A DNA stretch of 64,000 nucleotides from Mycobacteroides chelonae (GCF_016767715.1 NZ_CP050145.1:186001-250000); one strand, 5' to 3'; numbered from the stretch's first letter, positions 46,009-55,027 are shown. A program made the numbers and translations. The notes: generated from the sequence alone by a model not told the origin.

Positions 46009-46946
46009 TTCTCAGTCTCCTGTACCGAAGGAGTTGGGTTGCCCGGTCTGCCGAACTGCTCGCGTCTGCCTAAGCGCCGCAAAGCAATCCAGTCGCGTAG
46101 GCCGGGCAAGTCGCGTCGTGTTATGAGGAAGTACCAGCAGAAGCGCACCCATTCCTGGGGGAGCAACTTGCGCATGCCTGGCTGGGACATCAGGTAGCCA
46201 CGGTTGCGGTAGGTGAAGTACCGCTTAGTGGCATCGTCCGGGTACTGGGTGTGCATGCGCCCGCCCAGAATCGGTTTGAACTCGGCTGCACCGTTGGGGT
46301 GCAGATACGTGGCATCCAAACAGGTCCCGAACGGCAGGCCCGAACGCACGAGCCGCCGATGTACGTCCACCTCGTCGCCGCGGACGAACAGTCGTAGGTC
46401 GGGAACGCCCACGGCCTCTAGGGTTTCGGCGCGGAAGAGCGCGCCATTGAACAGCGAGGCGATGCCGGGCAGCAGATCTTGACCGGCTTCGGTGCGCAGC
46501 TCCTCGACCCGTCGCCGCCACACGAGCCCGCGTCGCAGTGGAAACGCCAGCCGGCCGGGATCGTCGATATCGCACACCATCGGCGACACCTCGGCGAGGC
46601 GATGCTTGCGGGCGCAGGCCAACAGCGTCTCCAGAACATCGGTGCCACCGGGGCGGCCGTCGTCGTCGGCCAGCCATACCCAGTCGGCGCCGAGAGTGAG
46701 GGCGTGGAGTATGCCGAGTGCGAATCCTCCTGCACCCCCGAGGTTTCGGCGAGAGCCCAGGTATGTGGCGGCAATGGGTTGACCATCGACCAGAGCTTTG
46801 ACCGCAGGGTCGTTGTCGTTGTCCACCACCACGACATGGTCCGGCGGGACGGTCTGCGTCGTGACGATCTTGAGCGACTCGGCCAGCTCCGCGGCCCGCC
46901 GATAGGTGACGACGACGGCAACAACACCGCTGGTCGTGTCATTCAT
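46005..46946 (-). CDS. glfT1: Galactofuranosyltransferase GlfT1
   Basis: 313-residue GT2 enzyme that adds the first two galactofuranose residues to the decaprenyl-PP-GlcNAc-Rha linker. Motifs: VVVVTYRRAAEL at the start, VDNDNDP, and the metal-binding WLADDDGRPG; then RGDEVDVHRRL, the likely catalytic acidic segment. Orthologue of Rv3782. ATG 46946 is used because it overlaps the wzt stop by 8 bp and begins just before the fold; upstream residues would be antisense-like filler. Confidence 0.94.
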   Translation of the reverse strand: MNDTTSGVVAVVVTYRRAAELAESLKIVTTQTVPPDHVVVVDNDNDPAVKALVDGQPIAATYLGSRRNLGGAGGFALGILHALTLGADWVWLADDDGRPGGTDVLETLLACARKHRLAEVSPMVCDIDDPGRLAFPLRRGLVWRRRVEELRTEAGQDLLPGIASLFNGALFRAETLEAVGVPDLRLFVRGDEVDVHRRLVRSGLPFGTCLDATYLHPNGAAEFKPILGGRMHTQYPDDATKRYFTYRNRGYLMSQPGMRKLLPQEWVRFCWYFLITRRDLPGLRDWIALRRLGRREQFGRPGNPTPSVQETEK

Positions 46947-47727
46947 GGCGGTCTTCGGCGAGGATCTGGGCGACGTGATCGCCCGCCTCGTTGCCTTCAT
47001 AGGCGCGGACCACGTCCTCGATACCACCGCTCATCTTGATCGTGCCGTGGTCGATCCACATCGCCGTGTTGCACAGACGGGCCAGGAACTCGTTGGAATG
47101 GCTGGCGAAGACGAGCATGCCGGAGCGTTCCACCAACTGCTGCAACCGAACTCGCGCCTTCTTCATGAACTCGGCATCGACCGCACCGATGCCCTCGTCG
47201 AGCAGCAGAATCTCCGGGTCGATGCTGGTGACCACGCCCATCGCCAGACGCACGCGCATGCCGGTGGAGTACGTGCGCAGCGGCATGGAGAGGTACTCGC
47301 CCAGCTCGGTGAAGTCGGCGATCTCGTCGACCTTGTCCTGCATCTGCTTACGGGTCTGCCCCAGGAACATGCCGCGGATGATGATGTTCTCGTATCCGGA
47401 GATCTCCGGATCCATGCCCACACCCAGGTCGAACACCGGCGCGACCCTGCCCTGGATGGACGAGCTGCCCCGGGTGGGTTCGTAGATTCCCGAAAGGAGG
47501 CGCAGCAGAGTCGATTTGCCCGCACCGTTGTGGCCGACAAGCCCGATCCGGTCGCCCTCCTTGAGGGACAGCGTGATGTCCCGCAGGGCCTCGATGACCA
47601 CCACGTTCGACTCGTTGCGGCCAATCGCGCCGCCTGCCTTGCCGAGGAACGCCTTCTTCAGCGAGCGTGACTTGGCGTCGAAAATCGGGAACTCCACCCA
47701 CGCCTCGTGGGTCTGGATACTGACCAC
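46939..47727 (-). CDS. wzt: ABC galactan exporter ATPase Wzt
   Basis: 262 residues. Walker A GHNGAGKST (65-73), signature region LRTYSTGMRVRLAMG, Walker B EILLLDEGIGAVD, H-loop FASHSNE. It matches Rv3781, partner of Wzm. It lacks the extra C-terminal carbohydrate-binding domain found in some O-antigen Wzt proteins. GTG 47727 follows the bpa stop by 2 bp. Confidence 0.94.
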   Translation of the reverse strand: MVSIQTHEAWVEFPIFDAKSRSLKKAFLGKAGGAIGRNESNVVVIEALRDITLSLKEGDRIGLVGHNGAGKSTLLRLLSGIYEPTRGSSSIQGRVAPVFDLGVGMDPEISGYENIIIRGMFLGQTRKQMQDKVDEIADFTELGEYLSMPLRTYSTGMRVRLAMGVVTSIDPEILLLDEGIGAVDAEFMKKARVRLQQLVERSGMLVFASHSNEFLARLCNTAMWIDHGTIKMSGGIEDVVRAYEGNEAGDHVAQILAEDRHE

Positions 47728-47729
47728 GG

Positions 47730-48257
47730 TTACAGATACTGACCGGTGCCGCTGCCGCCGCCCTGCGCGGGTACGGAAAGCCCTGGCGGCAGAACACCTT
47801 GACCACCTTGACGCATCTGCTGAAGCTGCGCGCGTGCCGCCATCTGCTGAGCGAAGAGCGCAGTCTGGATGCCGTGGAACAAGCCCTCCAGCCAGCCGAC
47901 CAACTGTGCCTGCGCGATACGCAGCTCGGCATCGGACGGAATGGTGTCCTCGACGAAGGGCAGGGTCAGACGCTCCAGCTCTTCGCGGAGCTCGGGGGCC
48001 AGCCCTTCTTCCAGTTCGGCGATGGAGGCGGCATGGATTTCGCGCAGCCGGGATCGACTGGCATCGTCGAGAGGAGCAGCGCGCACCTCCTCGAGAAGCT
48101 GCTTGATCATCGTGCCGATGCGCATCACCTTGGCGGGCTGCTCGACGAGATCCGTGATGGACGGGTCGTCGTCCGCACCGTCGGCACCCTTGTCGGAATC
48201 GTCGGCGCCCAGAATGATCACCTGGTCGTCGTCATCGTCCTGACCGGGATGGGTCAT
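47730..48257 (-). CDS. bpa: Bacterial proteasome activator Bpa/PafE
   Basis: 175 residues, orthologue of Rv3780. Acidic disordered N-terminus (DDDDDQ), a helical bundle (about 33-140) and a Gly-rich tail ending in GQYL, the C-terminal motif that docks in the 20S proteasome alpha ring and opens the gate without ATP. Bpa helps degrade unfolded proteins and the HspR repressor in M. tuberculosis. Its place inside a galactan-export operon is conserved; a functional link is not obvious. Start ATG 48257 overlaps the preceding stop by 4 bp. Confidence 0.95.
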   Translation of the reverse strand: MTHPGQDDDDDQVIILGADDSDKGADGADDDPSITDLVEQPAKVMRIGTMIKQLLEEVRAAPLDDASRSRLREIHAASIAELEEGLAPELREELERLTLPFVEDTIPSDAELRIAQAQLVGWLEGLFHGIQTALFAQQMAARAQLQQMRQGGQGVLPPGLSVPAQGGGSGTGQYL

Positions 48258-50230
48258 CTGTCACCTTCCGCCTGTGTTTTCTGGTCGCCGACCCATTCGT
48301 AGATCTGGGCGGCGCCGCTGTCGTACAGCTTTCTCCATGATCGGGATCTGTCCAACGACCTTAGTCCGTCGGGAACCTTGAACCCCTGGACCACGGGAGT
48401 ACTGGTCATGACGTAGCGAATGTTCAGCGCGTGCACAGCGTCGGTCACGCGCCGGTCGGTATCGGCGTCGTCGGCGTAGGCCCAGAAGATGTACCGGTGA
48501 TAGCCCGGACCCTGTTGCTGCGGGAAGTCGTAGTGCGTCCACAGCGGGTGTAGTCCCGCCACCGCGTACATCCAGCCCGAGCCGTCCACGTTTCCGTCGC
48601 CGATGGTGGTGTCTTTGGCGCCGGGTAGGGTGGCCAGGTACGCGAAGGCGTCGAGCTTCTTGGGCCCGACCATCACCTGGTCGTATTTGGCGCCGACGAG
48701 GTACTTGTGCGGCAGGAAGTAGTGCCGGGCGGAGAAGGCGCAGATTCCGGCCAGCACGATCGCCGTGGCGACCAGCGCCCACTTTTGCGTGCGCTCCCCG
48801 CGCACCCTCGTCAGCACGCCGTAGGCCAGCGTGAACAAACCGATCCCGGCGGCCGGGGCCAGCAGCAGACACACGATGGCCGACAGCCGGCGCGGGTCGC
48901 TGTAGAAGGCATCGGAGAACAGGGCCACCGCGCGGCCGATGAAACCGCCAAAGGGTGTGGAGGAGTGGACAATTGCCACGATCAGCAGCAGCCAGACGGC
49001 AAGTGGCCAGTACACCCGCTTCACGATCAGTACAACCGCGCCGAGAAGGGCCAGCCAGAGCAGTGCGGACTGCACGGGGTAGTCGGCAAGGTGCCGGGTG
49101 TGCTGGGTGAGGGCGTCCAGCAGCGCGCGCTTCTTTCCCCACGGAGTGGTGAATTGGTGTCCGGCGATGATCTCGGACAGCTGGAGCAGGGTGCGCAATT
49201 GCGGGTAGAGCAGCACCAGAGAGACGACACCGGCAATGGCCAACGGCAAGAACCCATTTCCCACCCGGCGTCGGGGCTTGCGTTCCTTGCCGCGGTATCG
49301 GGACAGTGGTGCAAGGAGCCACCAGGCGGCCACGAAGACGACCGCCACGATCGCGCCCGAGGTGTGCACCGAGGCGATTCCCACGAATGCCAGCACCGCC
49401 ACCGGTATGCGGCTGCGGTCGGCGACCACGCTCGTGACGGCGATTACCGCGGGACCCACCAAGGCGAAGGACACTAGGTTCGGCACGGCTGCCACGTAGA
49501 ACTCCACGTAGGGCAGCGCCGTGAATGAGGCCGAGAGTGCAGCGGCGGTGGCGGCGCAACCGGCCTGGAAGGTGCGGCTGGCGCGGCCGCGCAGCATCTG
49601 CCAGGCCAGCGCTGCGGCGCTGAGCGGGAAGAGCAGCGACCCGGCCACCGCGTACAGCGTGTAACTCGTCGTGGGAGCCGCGCCGGTCAGTTGGCTCAGC
49701 ACCGCGGCCAGTCCGTGGAAGGCCGACGGGTAGTAGAGCGTCGCGTGCGTCTCGACGTTGCGGAGGTCACCCATCCGGGTCGACGATGCTTGCCCGGTGT
49801 CGAGGATGTAGCGGATGGTGTTCCCGTGCCACATCGAGTCCCAGGTACTCGGCACCGATTGCCAGTTGGTCAGTCCACGCACGAATGCGTAGAAGATGAG
49901 CCCGGAGCCGATCGCGATGCCGAAGGCGACCGCGATCACTGCCGCACGACTCTGTGACGGGAATTGTTCGGCGTGCTCCTTTGGCCGCAGCCAACGCCAC
50001 AGCAGCCGAGCGACGACGATCGCGCCCAGGAGCGCAAACCCGGCGGAGACTGAGTTCCACGGTATGCCGATTGAGCCGAAGGTGACGATGCACAGCCCAA
50101 CTAGCCCATAGGTCAATGCAGGTGCGGTGACGGCGGCCGAATGTGTTGGTAGCCCGAAGGCTCGGCCAATCAGCCAGCCTGGGATGAACAGCAACAGCAG
50201 TGCCGTAGCCACCCCGAAAGCGAACGACAT
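48254..50230 (-). CDS. Polytopic GT-C-like membrane protein (Rv3779 homologue)
   Basis: 658 residues with about 13 membrane helices and a C-terminal soluble domain. The acidic WDSMWHGNTIRYILDTG loop after the third or fourth helix is typical of polyprenyl-sugar-dependent GT-C enzymes. Rv3779 has been linked to adding galactosamine to arabinogalactan in M. tuberculosis, with polyprenyl-P-GalN made by Rv3631; whether this species makes that decoration is unknown. First gene of the bpa-wzt-glfT1-wzm operon, divergent from the class V gene. Confidence 0.87.
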   Translation of the reverse strand: MSFAFGVATALLLLFIPGWLIGRAFGLPTHSAAVTAPALTYGLVGLCIVTFGSIGIPWNSVSAGFALLGAIVVARLLWRWLRPKEHAEQFPSQSRAAVIAVAFGIAIGSGLIFYAFVRGLTNWQSVPSTWDSMWHGNTIRYILDTGQASSTRMGDLRNVETHATLYYPSAFHGLAAVLSQLTGAAPTTSYTLYAVAGSLLFPLSAAALAWQMLRGRASRTFQAGCAATAAALSASFTALPYVEFYVAAVPNLVSFALVGPAVIAVTSVVADRSRIPVAVLAFVGIASVHTSGAIVAVVFVAAWWLLAPLSRYRGKERKPRRRVGNGFLPLAIAGVVSLVLLYPQLRTLLQLSEIIAGHQFTTPWGKKRALLDALTQHTRHLADYPVQSALLWLALLGAVVLIVKRVYWPLAVWLLLIVAIVHSSTPFGGFIGRAVALFSDAFYSDPRRLSAIVCLLLAPAAGIGLFTLAYGVLTRVRGERTQKWALVATAIVLAGICAFSARHYFLPHKYLVGAKYDQVMVGPKKLDAFAYLATLPGAKDTTIGDGNVDGSGWMYAVAGLHPLWTHYDFPQQQGPGYHRYIFWAYADDADTDRRVTDAVHALNIRYVMTSTPVVQGFKVPDGLRSLDRSRSWRKLYDSGAAQIYEWVGDQKTQAEGDR

Positions 50231-50339
50231 TGCTCTAGTATGACTACACGAGACGGCGCCGTTAACCGTCGTCCGTCGGGGCGTGGTGCAACGACGGGTT
50301 CAGCGCCGTGACCTGTGGTGAGCATCTAAGGTGTCTGGC

Positions 50340-51536
50340 ATGGCTTATGACGTCGCCCGGGTGCGTGGTTTGCACCCGACGCTCGGCGACGGTTGGGTAC
50401 ATTTCGATACCCAAGCCGGGATGCTCATCCCCGATGCGGTTGCTACGACTGTATCCACAGCGTTCCGGGGATCCTTTTCCGACACGCGGGGTCCGCACCC
50501 CAGCGCGCGGCGCAGCGCTGCGGTCCTCGAGGCCGCCCGGCACGCTGCTGCCGATCTGGTGGGTGCCGACGCGCGCGGGGTGGTGCTGGGCAGTGACCGC
50601 GCCGTTCTGCTCAACTCCCTGGCGGAGGGGTCGTCCTCCAAGGCGGGGCTCGGCTATGAGCTGGTGGTGTCCAGGCTCGACGAAGAGGCCAATGTGCAGC
50701 CGTGGCTGCGTTCGGCCAACCGATACGGTGCCAAGGTCAAGTGGGCCGAGGTCGATATCGAGTCCGGTGATCTGCCGTCCTGGCAGTGGGAGTCTTTGAT
50801 TACCAAGCCGACCCGGCTGGTTGCGGTGACGGCCGCTTCTTCGACCCTGGGAACGGTGCCGGATCTGCAGCAGGCCACCAAGCTCGCGCACGCGGTTGGT
50901 GGTCTCGTGGTGATGGACTGTTCCAGCCTGGTGCCGTATCGCGCCTTTGATATCGAGGACCTGGACGCCGATGTCGTCGCCTTCAACGCGACGGCATGGG
51001 GTGGACCACCGGTGGGCGCGTTGGTCTTCCGGGATCCTGCGCTGCTGGATTCGATCAGTTCGATTTCGCTCAACCCGTTGGCTAGCGGGCCCGCGCGCCT
51101 GGAGCTGGGCGGGCATCAGTTCGCGATGCTGGCCGGCCTGGTTGCCAGCGTGGAGTATCTGGCCGGTTTGGACGAGTCCGCGTCGGGCACCCGGCGTGAG
51201 CGGCTGCTGACGTCCCTGACTTCGGCGGGCGCGTATCTGGATTGGCTGTTCCGGTATCTGGTGAGCGCTCTGCGGACCCTGCCGCGGGTCATGGTCATCG
51301 GGGCTCCGGAGGACCGGATTCCCGCGCTCAGCTTCACTGTGATCGGGATTCCCGCGGATCGGGTGGTGCAGCGACTGGCCGACAACGGGGTGTGTGCGAT
51401 CGCCAACACCAGCTCGCGGGTGCTCGACGCCATCGGTGTGAACGAGATCGGCGGCGCGATAACGGTTGGGTTGGGGCACTATTCGACGGCCGCCGAGGTC
51501 GACCAGCTGGTACGCGCGGTCGCCTCGCTGGGCTGA
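50340..51536 (+). CDS. Class V aminotransferase-like protein (Rv3778c homologue)
   Basis: 398 residues with the fold-type I aminotransferase layout of cysteine-desulfurase-like proteins. The Asp of the PLP pyridine site is in [12 protein letters not shown]. At the expected Schiff-base Lys the sequence is [16 protein letters not shown], with no Lys in that segment, so it may not form an internal aldimine or may do other chemistry. ATG 50340 has AAGG upstream and [13 protein letters not shown] matches the M. tuberculosis start; GTG 50331 is possible. Confidence 0.87.
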   Translation: MAYDVARVRGLHPTLGDGWVHFDTQAGMLIPDAVATTVSTAFRGSFSDTRGPHPSARRSAAVLEAARHAAADLVGADARGVVLGSDRAVLLNSLAEGSSSKAGLGYELVVSRLDEEANVQPWLRSANRYGAKVKWAEVDIESGDLPSWQWESLITKPTRLVAVTAASSTLGTVPDLQQATKLAHAVGGLVVMDCSSLVPYRAFDIEDLDADVVAFNATAWGGPPVGALVFRDPALLDSISSISLNPLASGPARLELGGHQFAMLAGLVASVEYLAGLDESASGTRRERLLTSLTSAGAYLDWLFRYLVSALRTLPRVMVIGAPEDRIPALSFTVIGIPADRVVQRLADNGVCAIANTSSRVLDAIGVNEIGGAITVGLGHYSTAAEVDQLVRAVASLG

Positions 51537-51548
51537 CCCGCCACCGGG

Positions 51549-52535
51549 TCAGAACGTCAGTAGCACCTTTCCCACGATCTCTCCGCTCTCCAGCAGGCGG
51601 TGCGCCTCGCCCGCTTGGCTCACCGGGATCTCGGCGCCCACGATCGGCAGGACCTTCCCCGCCTCGACAAGTGGCCACAGGTCCTGGGTGACGGTATCGA
51701 CGATCGCGGCCTTGCCAGACGGTCCGCCCAGCGGCCGTCCGCGCAGCGTGGTGGCGGTGATGGAGCCGCGTTTGGTGATCAGCTTGGCGATGTTCAGCTC
51801 GGCTACCGCGCCGCCTTGCATACCGATGATGACGAGGTGTCCGTCATTGCCGAGAGCGTCGACGTTCCGGTCCAGGTACTTCGCTCCCATGATGTCCAGG
51901 ATGAGGTCGACCCCGGCACCGTCGGTGAAGTTGTGAACTGCCTGTACAAAATCGGTGGCCCGATAGTTGATGGTCAGATCGGCACCAAGATCACGACAGG
52001 CGTCGAGTTTGTCGGGGGTGCCTGCGGTAATCGCAACCCGAACGCCGAGCGCCTTGGCCACCTGAATGGCATGGGTGCCGATTCCGCTCGAGCCACCGTG
52101 AATCAGGATGGATTGTCCGGCAGCCATTCTCGCCGTCATCACCAGGTTCGACCACACCGTGCAGGCGACTTCGGGTAGCGCCGCCGCGACATCAAGGTTG
52201 ATGTTTGAAGGAATCGGCAGTACCTGGCCGGCCGGTACCACCACCTTCTCGGCGTACCCGCCGCCGGACAGCAGTGCACAAACAGCTTGTCCTACAGCCC
52301 ATTCCGATACATCTGCGCCAACCTGGGCGATAACTCCCGAGCATTCGAGTCCCAAGATGTGGCTCGCACCGGGTGGCATCGGATACAGGCCCTGGCGCTG
52401 TAGCAGATCCGCGCGGTTAACTGCGGCGGCTGTTACATCGATCAGTATTTCGCCTGGTCCCGGAGTTGGGTCGGGAACTTCGGTCCAGCACAGCGCTTCT
52501 GGCCCACCCGGCTGGTCAACGGTGATAGCGTGCAT
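51549..52535 (-). CDS. Zinc-independent quinone oxidoreductase-like protein (Rv3777 homologue)
   Basis: 328-residue MDR-family reductase, NADPH-dependent. GroES-like N-terminal domain (MHAITVDQPGGPEAL onward), then the Rossmann part with HGGSSGIGTHAIQVAKALG and YRATDFV. It lacks the zinc ligands of alcohol dehydrogenases and resembles PIG3/quinone oxidoreductases. ATG 52535 gives exactly the length of Rv3777. It is convergent with the class V gene. Confidence 0.92.
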   Translation of the reverse strand: MHAITVDQPGGPEALCWTEVPDPTPGPGEILIDVTAAAVNRADLLQRQGLYPMPPGASHILGLECSGVIAQVGADVSEWAVGQAVCALLSGGGYAEKVVVPAGQVLPIPSNINLDVAAALPEVACTVWSNLVMTARMAAGQSILIHGGSSGIGTHAIQVAKALGVRVAITAGTPDKLDACRDLGADLTINYRATDFVQAVHNFTDGAGVDLILDIMGAKYLDRNVDALGNDGHLVIIGMQGGAVAELNIAKLITKRGSITATTLRGRPLGGPSGKAAIVDTVTQDLWPLVEAGKVLPIVGAEIPVSQAGEAHRLLESGEIVGKVLLTF

Positions 52536-52638
52536 AGCATCCAGACTATGCCGAGCTATTGGTGGTCGCCGGGTTATCAGACAGTGCGGGTGGAGGCGCG
52601 GTCGAGGCCATGGCTTGGTCGACGGAGGGGGATGGTGC

Positions 52639-53142
52639 ATGAGTACACGTTCGGAGAGCGAGGTCCCGGGACTTGACCTCGCCGAATTTCGTTCGTGGCA
52701 AAACTTTTGGATAGCGACTAACCGGTTGTATTTTTTATTGAACCGTAAAATGGTTGCTTCGCATGGTATTTCGTTGACCGACTTCCAAGTGCTTCAGCAA
52801 TTGTTGCGGTCAGCTAACGGTAGTTGCCGGATGGGGGATATCGCGACCAGTCTGTTGGCCTCGCGTAGCCGGATCACGCACCAGGTGCGCCGCCTCGAGG
52901 AGCAGGGGCTGGTGAAGCGGGGGTCGATGCCCCAGGACCGCCGGGCGGTCCTGGCGGCGCTTACCGAGCAGGGCCGCACGCTGGGCGAGGCGGCGATGCG
53001 TACGTACTCCGAATGTGTCCGCGAGCACTATCTGACCCGCCTGACCCGGCCACAGCAGGCGGCTATCGCCGAGAGCTTCCGGCGAGTGGGTGAGGGGGCC
53101 GAAGAGGCGCTCCACGACACCGAGGGCCGCGGCGGGGAGTAG
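52639..53142 (+). CDS. MarR-family transcriptional regulator
   Basis: 167 residues with the MarR winged helix: ISLTDFQVLQQLL, MGDIATSLLASRSRITHQVRRLEEQGLV as recognition helix, and the wing RGSMPQDRRAVLAALTEQG. Start ATG 52639 follows GGAGGGGG. It is divergent from the quinone oxidoreductase (103-bp gap), a frequent pairing in which the regulator senses phenolic or electrophilic compounds and controls the reductase; here that is inference. It is followed by tRNA-Ser. Confidence 0.92.
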   Translation: MSTRSESEVPGLDLAEFRSWQNFWIATNRLYFLLNRKMVASHGISLTDFQVLQQLLRSANGSCRMGDIATSLLASRSRITHQVRRLEEQGLVKRGSMPQDRRAVLAALTEQGRTLGEAAMRTYSECVREHYLTRLTRPQQAAIAESFRRVGEGAEEALHDTEGRGGE

Positions 53143-53173
53143 GTCGCTCGGCGGAGCCGCTAGGCTTGCCGAC

Positions 53174-53260
53174 GGTGGCGTGGCAGAGCGGCCTAATGCA
53201 CTCGCCTTGAAAGCGAGAGACGGCTAACACCGTCCGGGGGTTCAAATCCCTCCGCCACCG
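53174..53260 (+). tRNA. tRNA-Ser(UGA)
   Basis: 87-nt class II tRNA. Acceptor GGTGGCG pairs with CGCCACC, discriminator G; anticodon stem CTCGC/GCGAG with loop CTTGAAA gives TGA at 53208-53210. Long variable arm (GACGGCTAACACCGTC) and T-loop GGTTCAAATCC. CCA is not encoded. Its 3' half is repeated at 54978-55027. Confidence 0.95.
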
Positions 53261-53266
53261 CTCTTA
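53218..53266 (+). repeat. att-like direct repeat, intact copy (in tRNA-Ser)
   Basis: 49 bp from the variable arm through the T arm, acceptor strand and CTCTTA just past the tRNA. Matches 54978-55027 with one substitution (A/T) and one 1-base indel. Confidence 0.75.
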
Positions 53267-53412
53267 GGGGCGTATTTCCGGTGTCGAGCCAGAGGCCGGA
53301 AATCCCGAAAATTGCACACGGATGAGGGATAAGCGCAAAAACCACGTGCGACACGCCGGCCATGGCGAACAGCGACCTTCTGTTTCTGGGCCAGTGTGAC
53401 GACAAACTGGCC

Positions 53413-53856
53413 TCAGTCTGTGTCAGTAGGTTCGCTGTTGAGTATCTCGAAACACTCGAGCAGGGTGTGGATTTGGTGAGGGCTGAGTCGTTGGAGTCGA
53501 CGCGCCAGCCCGGGCTGGATGCGGGCGCCGATTGCGGCGGAGGTGCGCTGGCCTTCGGCGGTGAGTTGGACTCGTGAGCGCCGCGAGTCCTCGGAGTCGA
53601 TTCTGCGGTCGACGAGCCCGGCTTTGGCGAGTTTCGTCAGGGCGCGGCTGATCACCGCGGGATTGAATCCGAGGTCGCGGGTCAGCCCTCCAGGGGTGTC
53701 AATGCCCAGTTCGACACTGCGCAAGGTGAGGAAATCGGCCAGGTCCAGATCTGCGGTGGCGGTGATATGCGTGCGGACATCGGCCAGCACAAACTTGTTG
53801 AGCCGGAACAGGGCATCGAAGACTCGCAGCTCGGTGGCGGCACGAGGGGAGCTCAT
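53413..53856 (-). CDS. MarR-family regulator of the cassette
   Basis: 147 residues. Winged helix with TPGGLTRDLGFNPAVISRALTKL as the helix-turn-helix and a charged wing (DRRIDSEDSRRSRVQLT). It is divergent from the hydrolase gene (62-bp gap), with a perfect TTGAC-aaaa-GTCAA inverted repeat in between; likely represses itself and the hydrolase in the absence of a ligand, by analogy to MarR pairs. Start ATG 53856. Confidence 0.88.
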   Translation of the reverse strand: MSSPRAATELRVFDALFRLNKFVLADVRTHITATADLDLADFLTLRSVELGIDTPGGLTRDLGFNPAVISRALTKLAKAGLVDRRIDSEDSRRSRVQLTAEGQRTSAAIGARIQPGLARRLQRLSPHQIHTLLECFEILNSEPTDTD

Positions 53857-53882
53857 AGACCGATATTAACACTTGATAACTA

Positions 53883-53896
53883 TTGACAAAAGTCAA
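53883..53896. promoter_or_regulatory. Inverted-repeat operator between MarR and hydrolase genes
   Basis: TTGACaaaaGTCAA, perfect 5-bp arms, in an AT-rich stretch midway between the divergent starts. The TTGACA overlap with a -35 hexamer would let a bound MarR dimer block transcription. Confidence 0.6.
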
Positions 53897-53918
53897 ATAT
53901 ACCGGTTCAGTGGATGTG

Positions 53919-54944
53919 ATGACAACGCATACCGTGGGCCCTCAGCGGGTCGATTTTCACCATCATGTCCTGCCCGTGAACTTAATGACTGCGGAGATGA
54001 TCGGTGCCCTGGGTGCCGATTCAGGGTGGAGATTCCCCGAGGGGACGCCCATGTGGACACCCGAGGTCAGCGTGGCATTTATGGACGGGTTGGGGATTCA
54101 GACGGCAATCCTGTCGCTGCCCAACGACTTGGATTCAGTCCTGCCTGAGTCGGTTCGACACAGGTTTGCCCGGGAAGTCAACATTTTCGCCGCGGAAACC
54201 GCGGCGGCCCATCCGGGTCGGTTTGGGTTTTTCGCGCATCTGCCCACGCCCACTGACGTCGATGCTGCTCTTGAGGAGGTGGCGTATGCGCTCGATGAGC
54301 TAGGAGCCGATGGCGTCACGCTGACCAATGTGTATGGGACCGGTGATGAGGCCCGTTCGTTGGGGGATGACATTTTTGAGCCGCTGTGGGCTGAGCTCGA
54401 CCGCCGTGGCACGGTGGTGTTCATCCACGGTGAGCAGACTCCGGGCAGCAACCGTGCCCCCAGTCGGTTCTTACCCACCCCAGTAAGTGAGGTTCCCAAC
54501 GAAACTTACAAGGCTGCAGCCGATTTGGTGACCAGTGGCCGTAAACGTCAATACCCGAACGTGCGGATCATTTTGTCTCACTCGGGCGGCAGCACGCCGT
54601 ACCTTGCCTCCCGGGTGGCAGGGTTGTGTGCCTTTCATATGGGGTGCGAGTTGACCCCCGAGGAGATCATCGCCGACTTCCGCTCTTTTTACTACGAAAC
54701 TGCTTTGTCGGGATTCGAGACCAACCTGGTGGCTCTCGAGAATTTCGTTGCCCCGGAACGTATCCTGTTCGGCACCGACTTCCCGGCGGTCAGTCCGCAG
54801 ACGGCCGCGTGGTACACCAACAACGTCGACACGCACTTCACTGCCCGGCCCGAGTTGCTCGACCAAGTGATGCGCGGCAACGCCCAAAAGCTCCTACCAC
54901 GCTCAGCGCATGTCAGGACATCCCAGGCGGCGTCCCCTTACTGA
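53919..54944 (+). CDS. Metal-dependent amidohydrolase-2/ACMSD-like hydrolase or decarboxylase
   Basis: 341 residues, TIM-barrel amidohydrolase. Metal ligands: DFHHHV at the first strand (HxH), FIHGEQ, ILSHSGG, and the final GTDFP Asp. This pattern fits PF04909 enzymes such as aminocarboxymuconate-semialdehyde decarboxylase and related gamma-resorcylate decarboxylases. ATG 53919 is chosen; a TTG at 53883 would read through the operator. A role in aromatic-compound breakdown is plausible given the MarR partner; substrate unknown. The gene ends 33 bp before the second tRNA-derived repeat. Confidence 0.88.
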   Translation: MTTHTVGPQRVDFHHHVLPVNLMTAEMIGALGADSGWRFPEGTPMWTPEVSVAFMDGLGIQTAILSLPNDLDSVLPESVRHRFAREVNIFAAETAAAHPGRFGFFAHLPTPTDVDAALEEVAYALDELGADGVTLTNVYGTGDEARSLGDDIFEPLWAELDRRGTVVFIHGEQTPGSNRAPSRFLPTPVSEVPNETYKAAADLVTSGRKRQYPNVRIILSHSGGSTPYLASRVAGLCAFHMGCELTPEEIIADFRSFYYETALSGFETNLVALENFVAPERILFGTDFPAVSPQTAAWYTNNVDTHFTARPELLDQVMRGNAQKLLPRSAHVRTSQAASPY

Positions 54945-54977
54945 CGGACCCCCTGTTCGCGGTGCGGTGGCGGCGAC

Positions 54978-55027
54978 AGACGGCTAACTCCGTCCGGGGG
55001 TTCAAAATCCCTCCGCCACCGCTCTTA
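54978..55027 (+). repeat. att-like direct repeat, degraded copy of tRNA-Ser 3' half
   Basis: 50 bp matching 53218-53266. It has an extra A in the T-loop (ttcaaaatcc) and lacks the 5' tRNA half, so it is not a working tRNA. Marks the distal edge of the cassette. Confidence 0.75.

Larger units (their letters stand above)
53218..55027. mobile_element. Small tRNA-associated genomic island (cassette) with tRNA-Ser direct repeats
   Basis: The segment between two copies of the tRNA-Ser 3' half (53218-53266 and 54978-55027) holds only a MarR regulator and a metal-dependent hydrolase, with codon use less GC-rich at third positions than neighbours. This is the layout left by integration into a tRNA gene that restores the 3' end. 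No integrase is present, so it would be a remnant or a cassette mobilised in trans; simple local duplication is the alternative. Confidence 0.55.

Noticed and set aside
53883..53918. TTG start at 53883 for the hydrolase
   Set aside because: It coincides with the inverted-repeat operator, and ATG 53919 begins just before the conserved N-terminus.
53267..54977. Integrase, transposase or insertion sequence inside the tRNA-associated cassette
   Set aside because: Only two genes fit; no recombinase motif or terminal inverted repeats are visible.
54961..55027. A second tRNA-Ser gene
   Set aside because: Only the 3' half is present, with an extra base in the T-loop; there is no acceptor 5' strand, D arm or anticodon.
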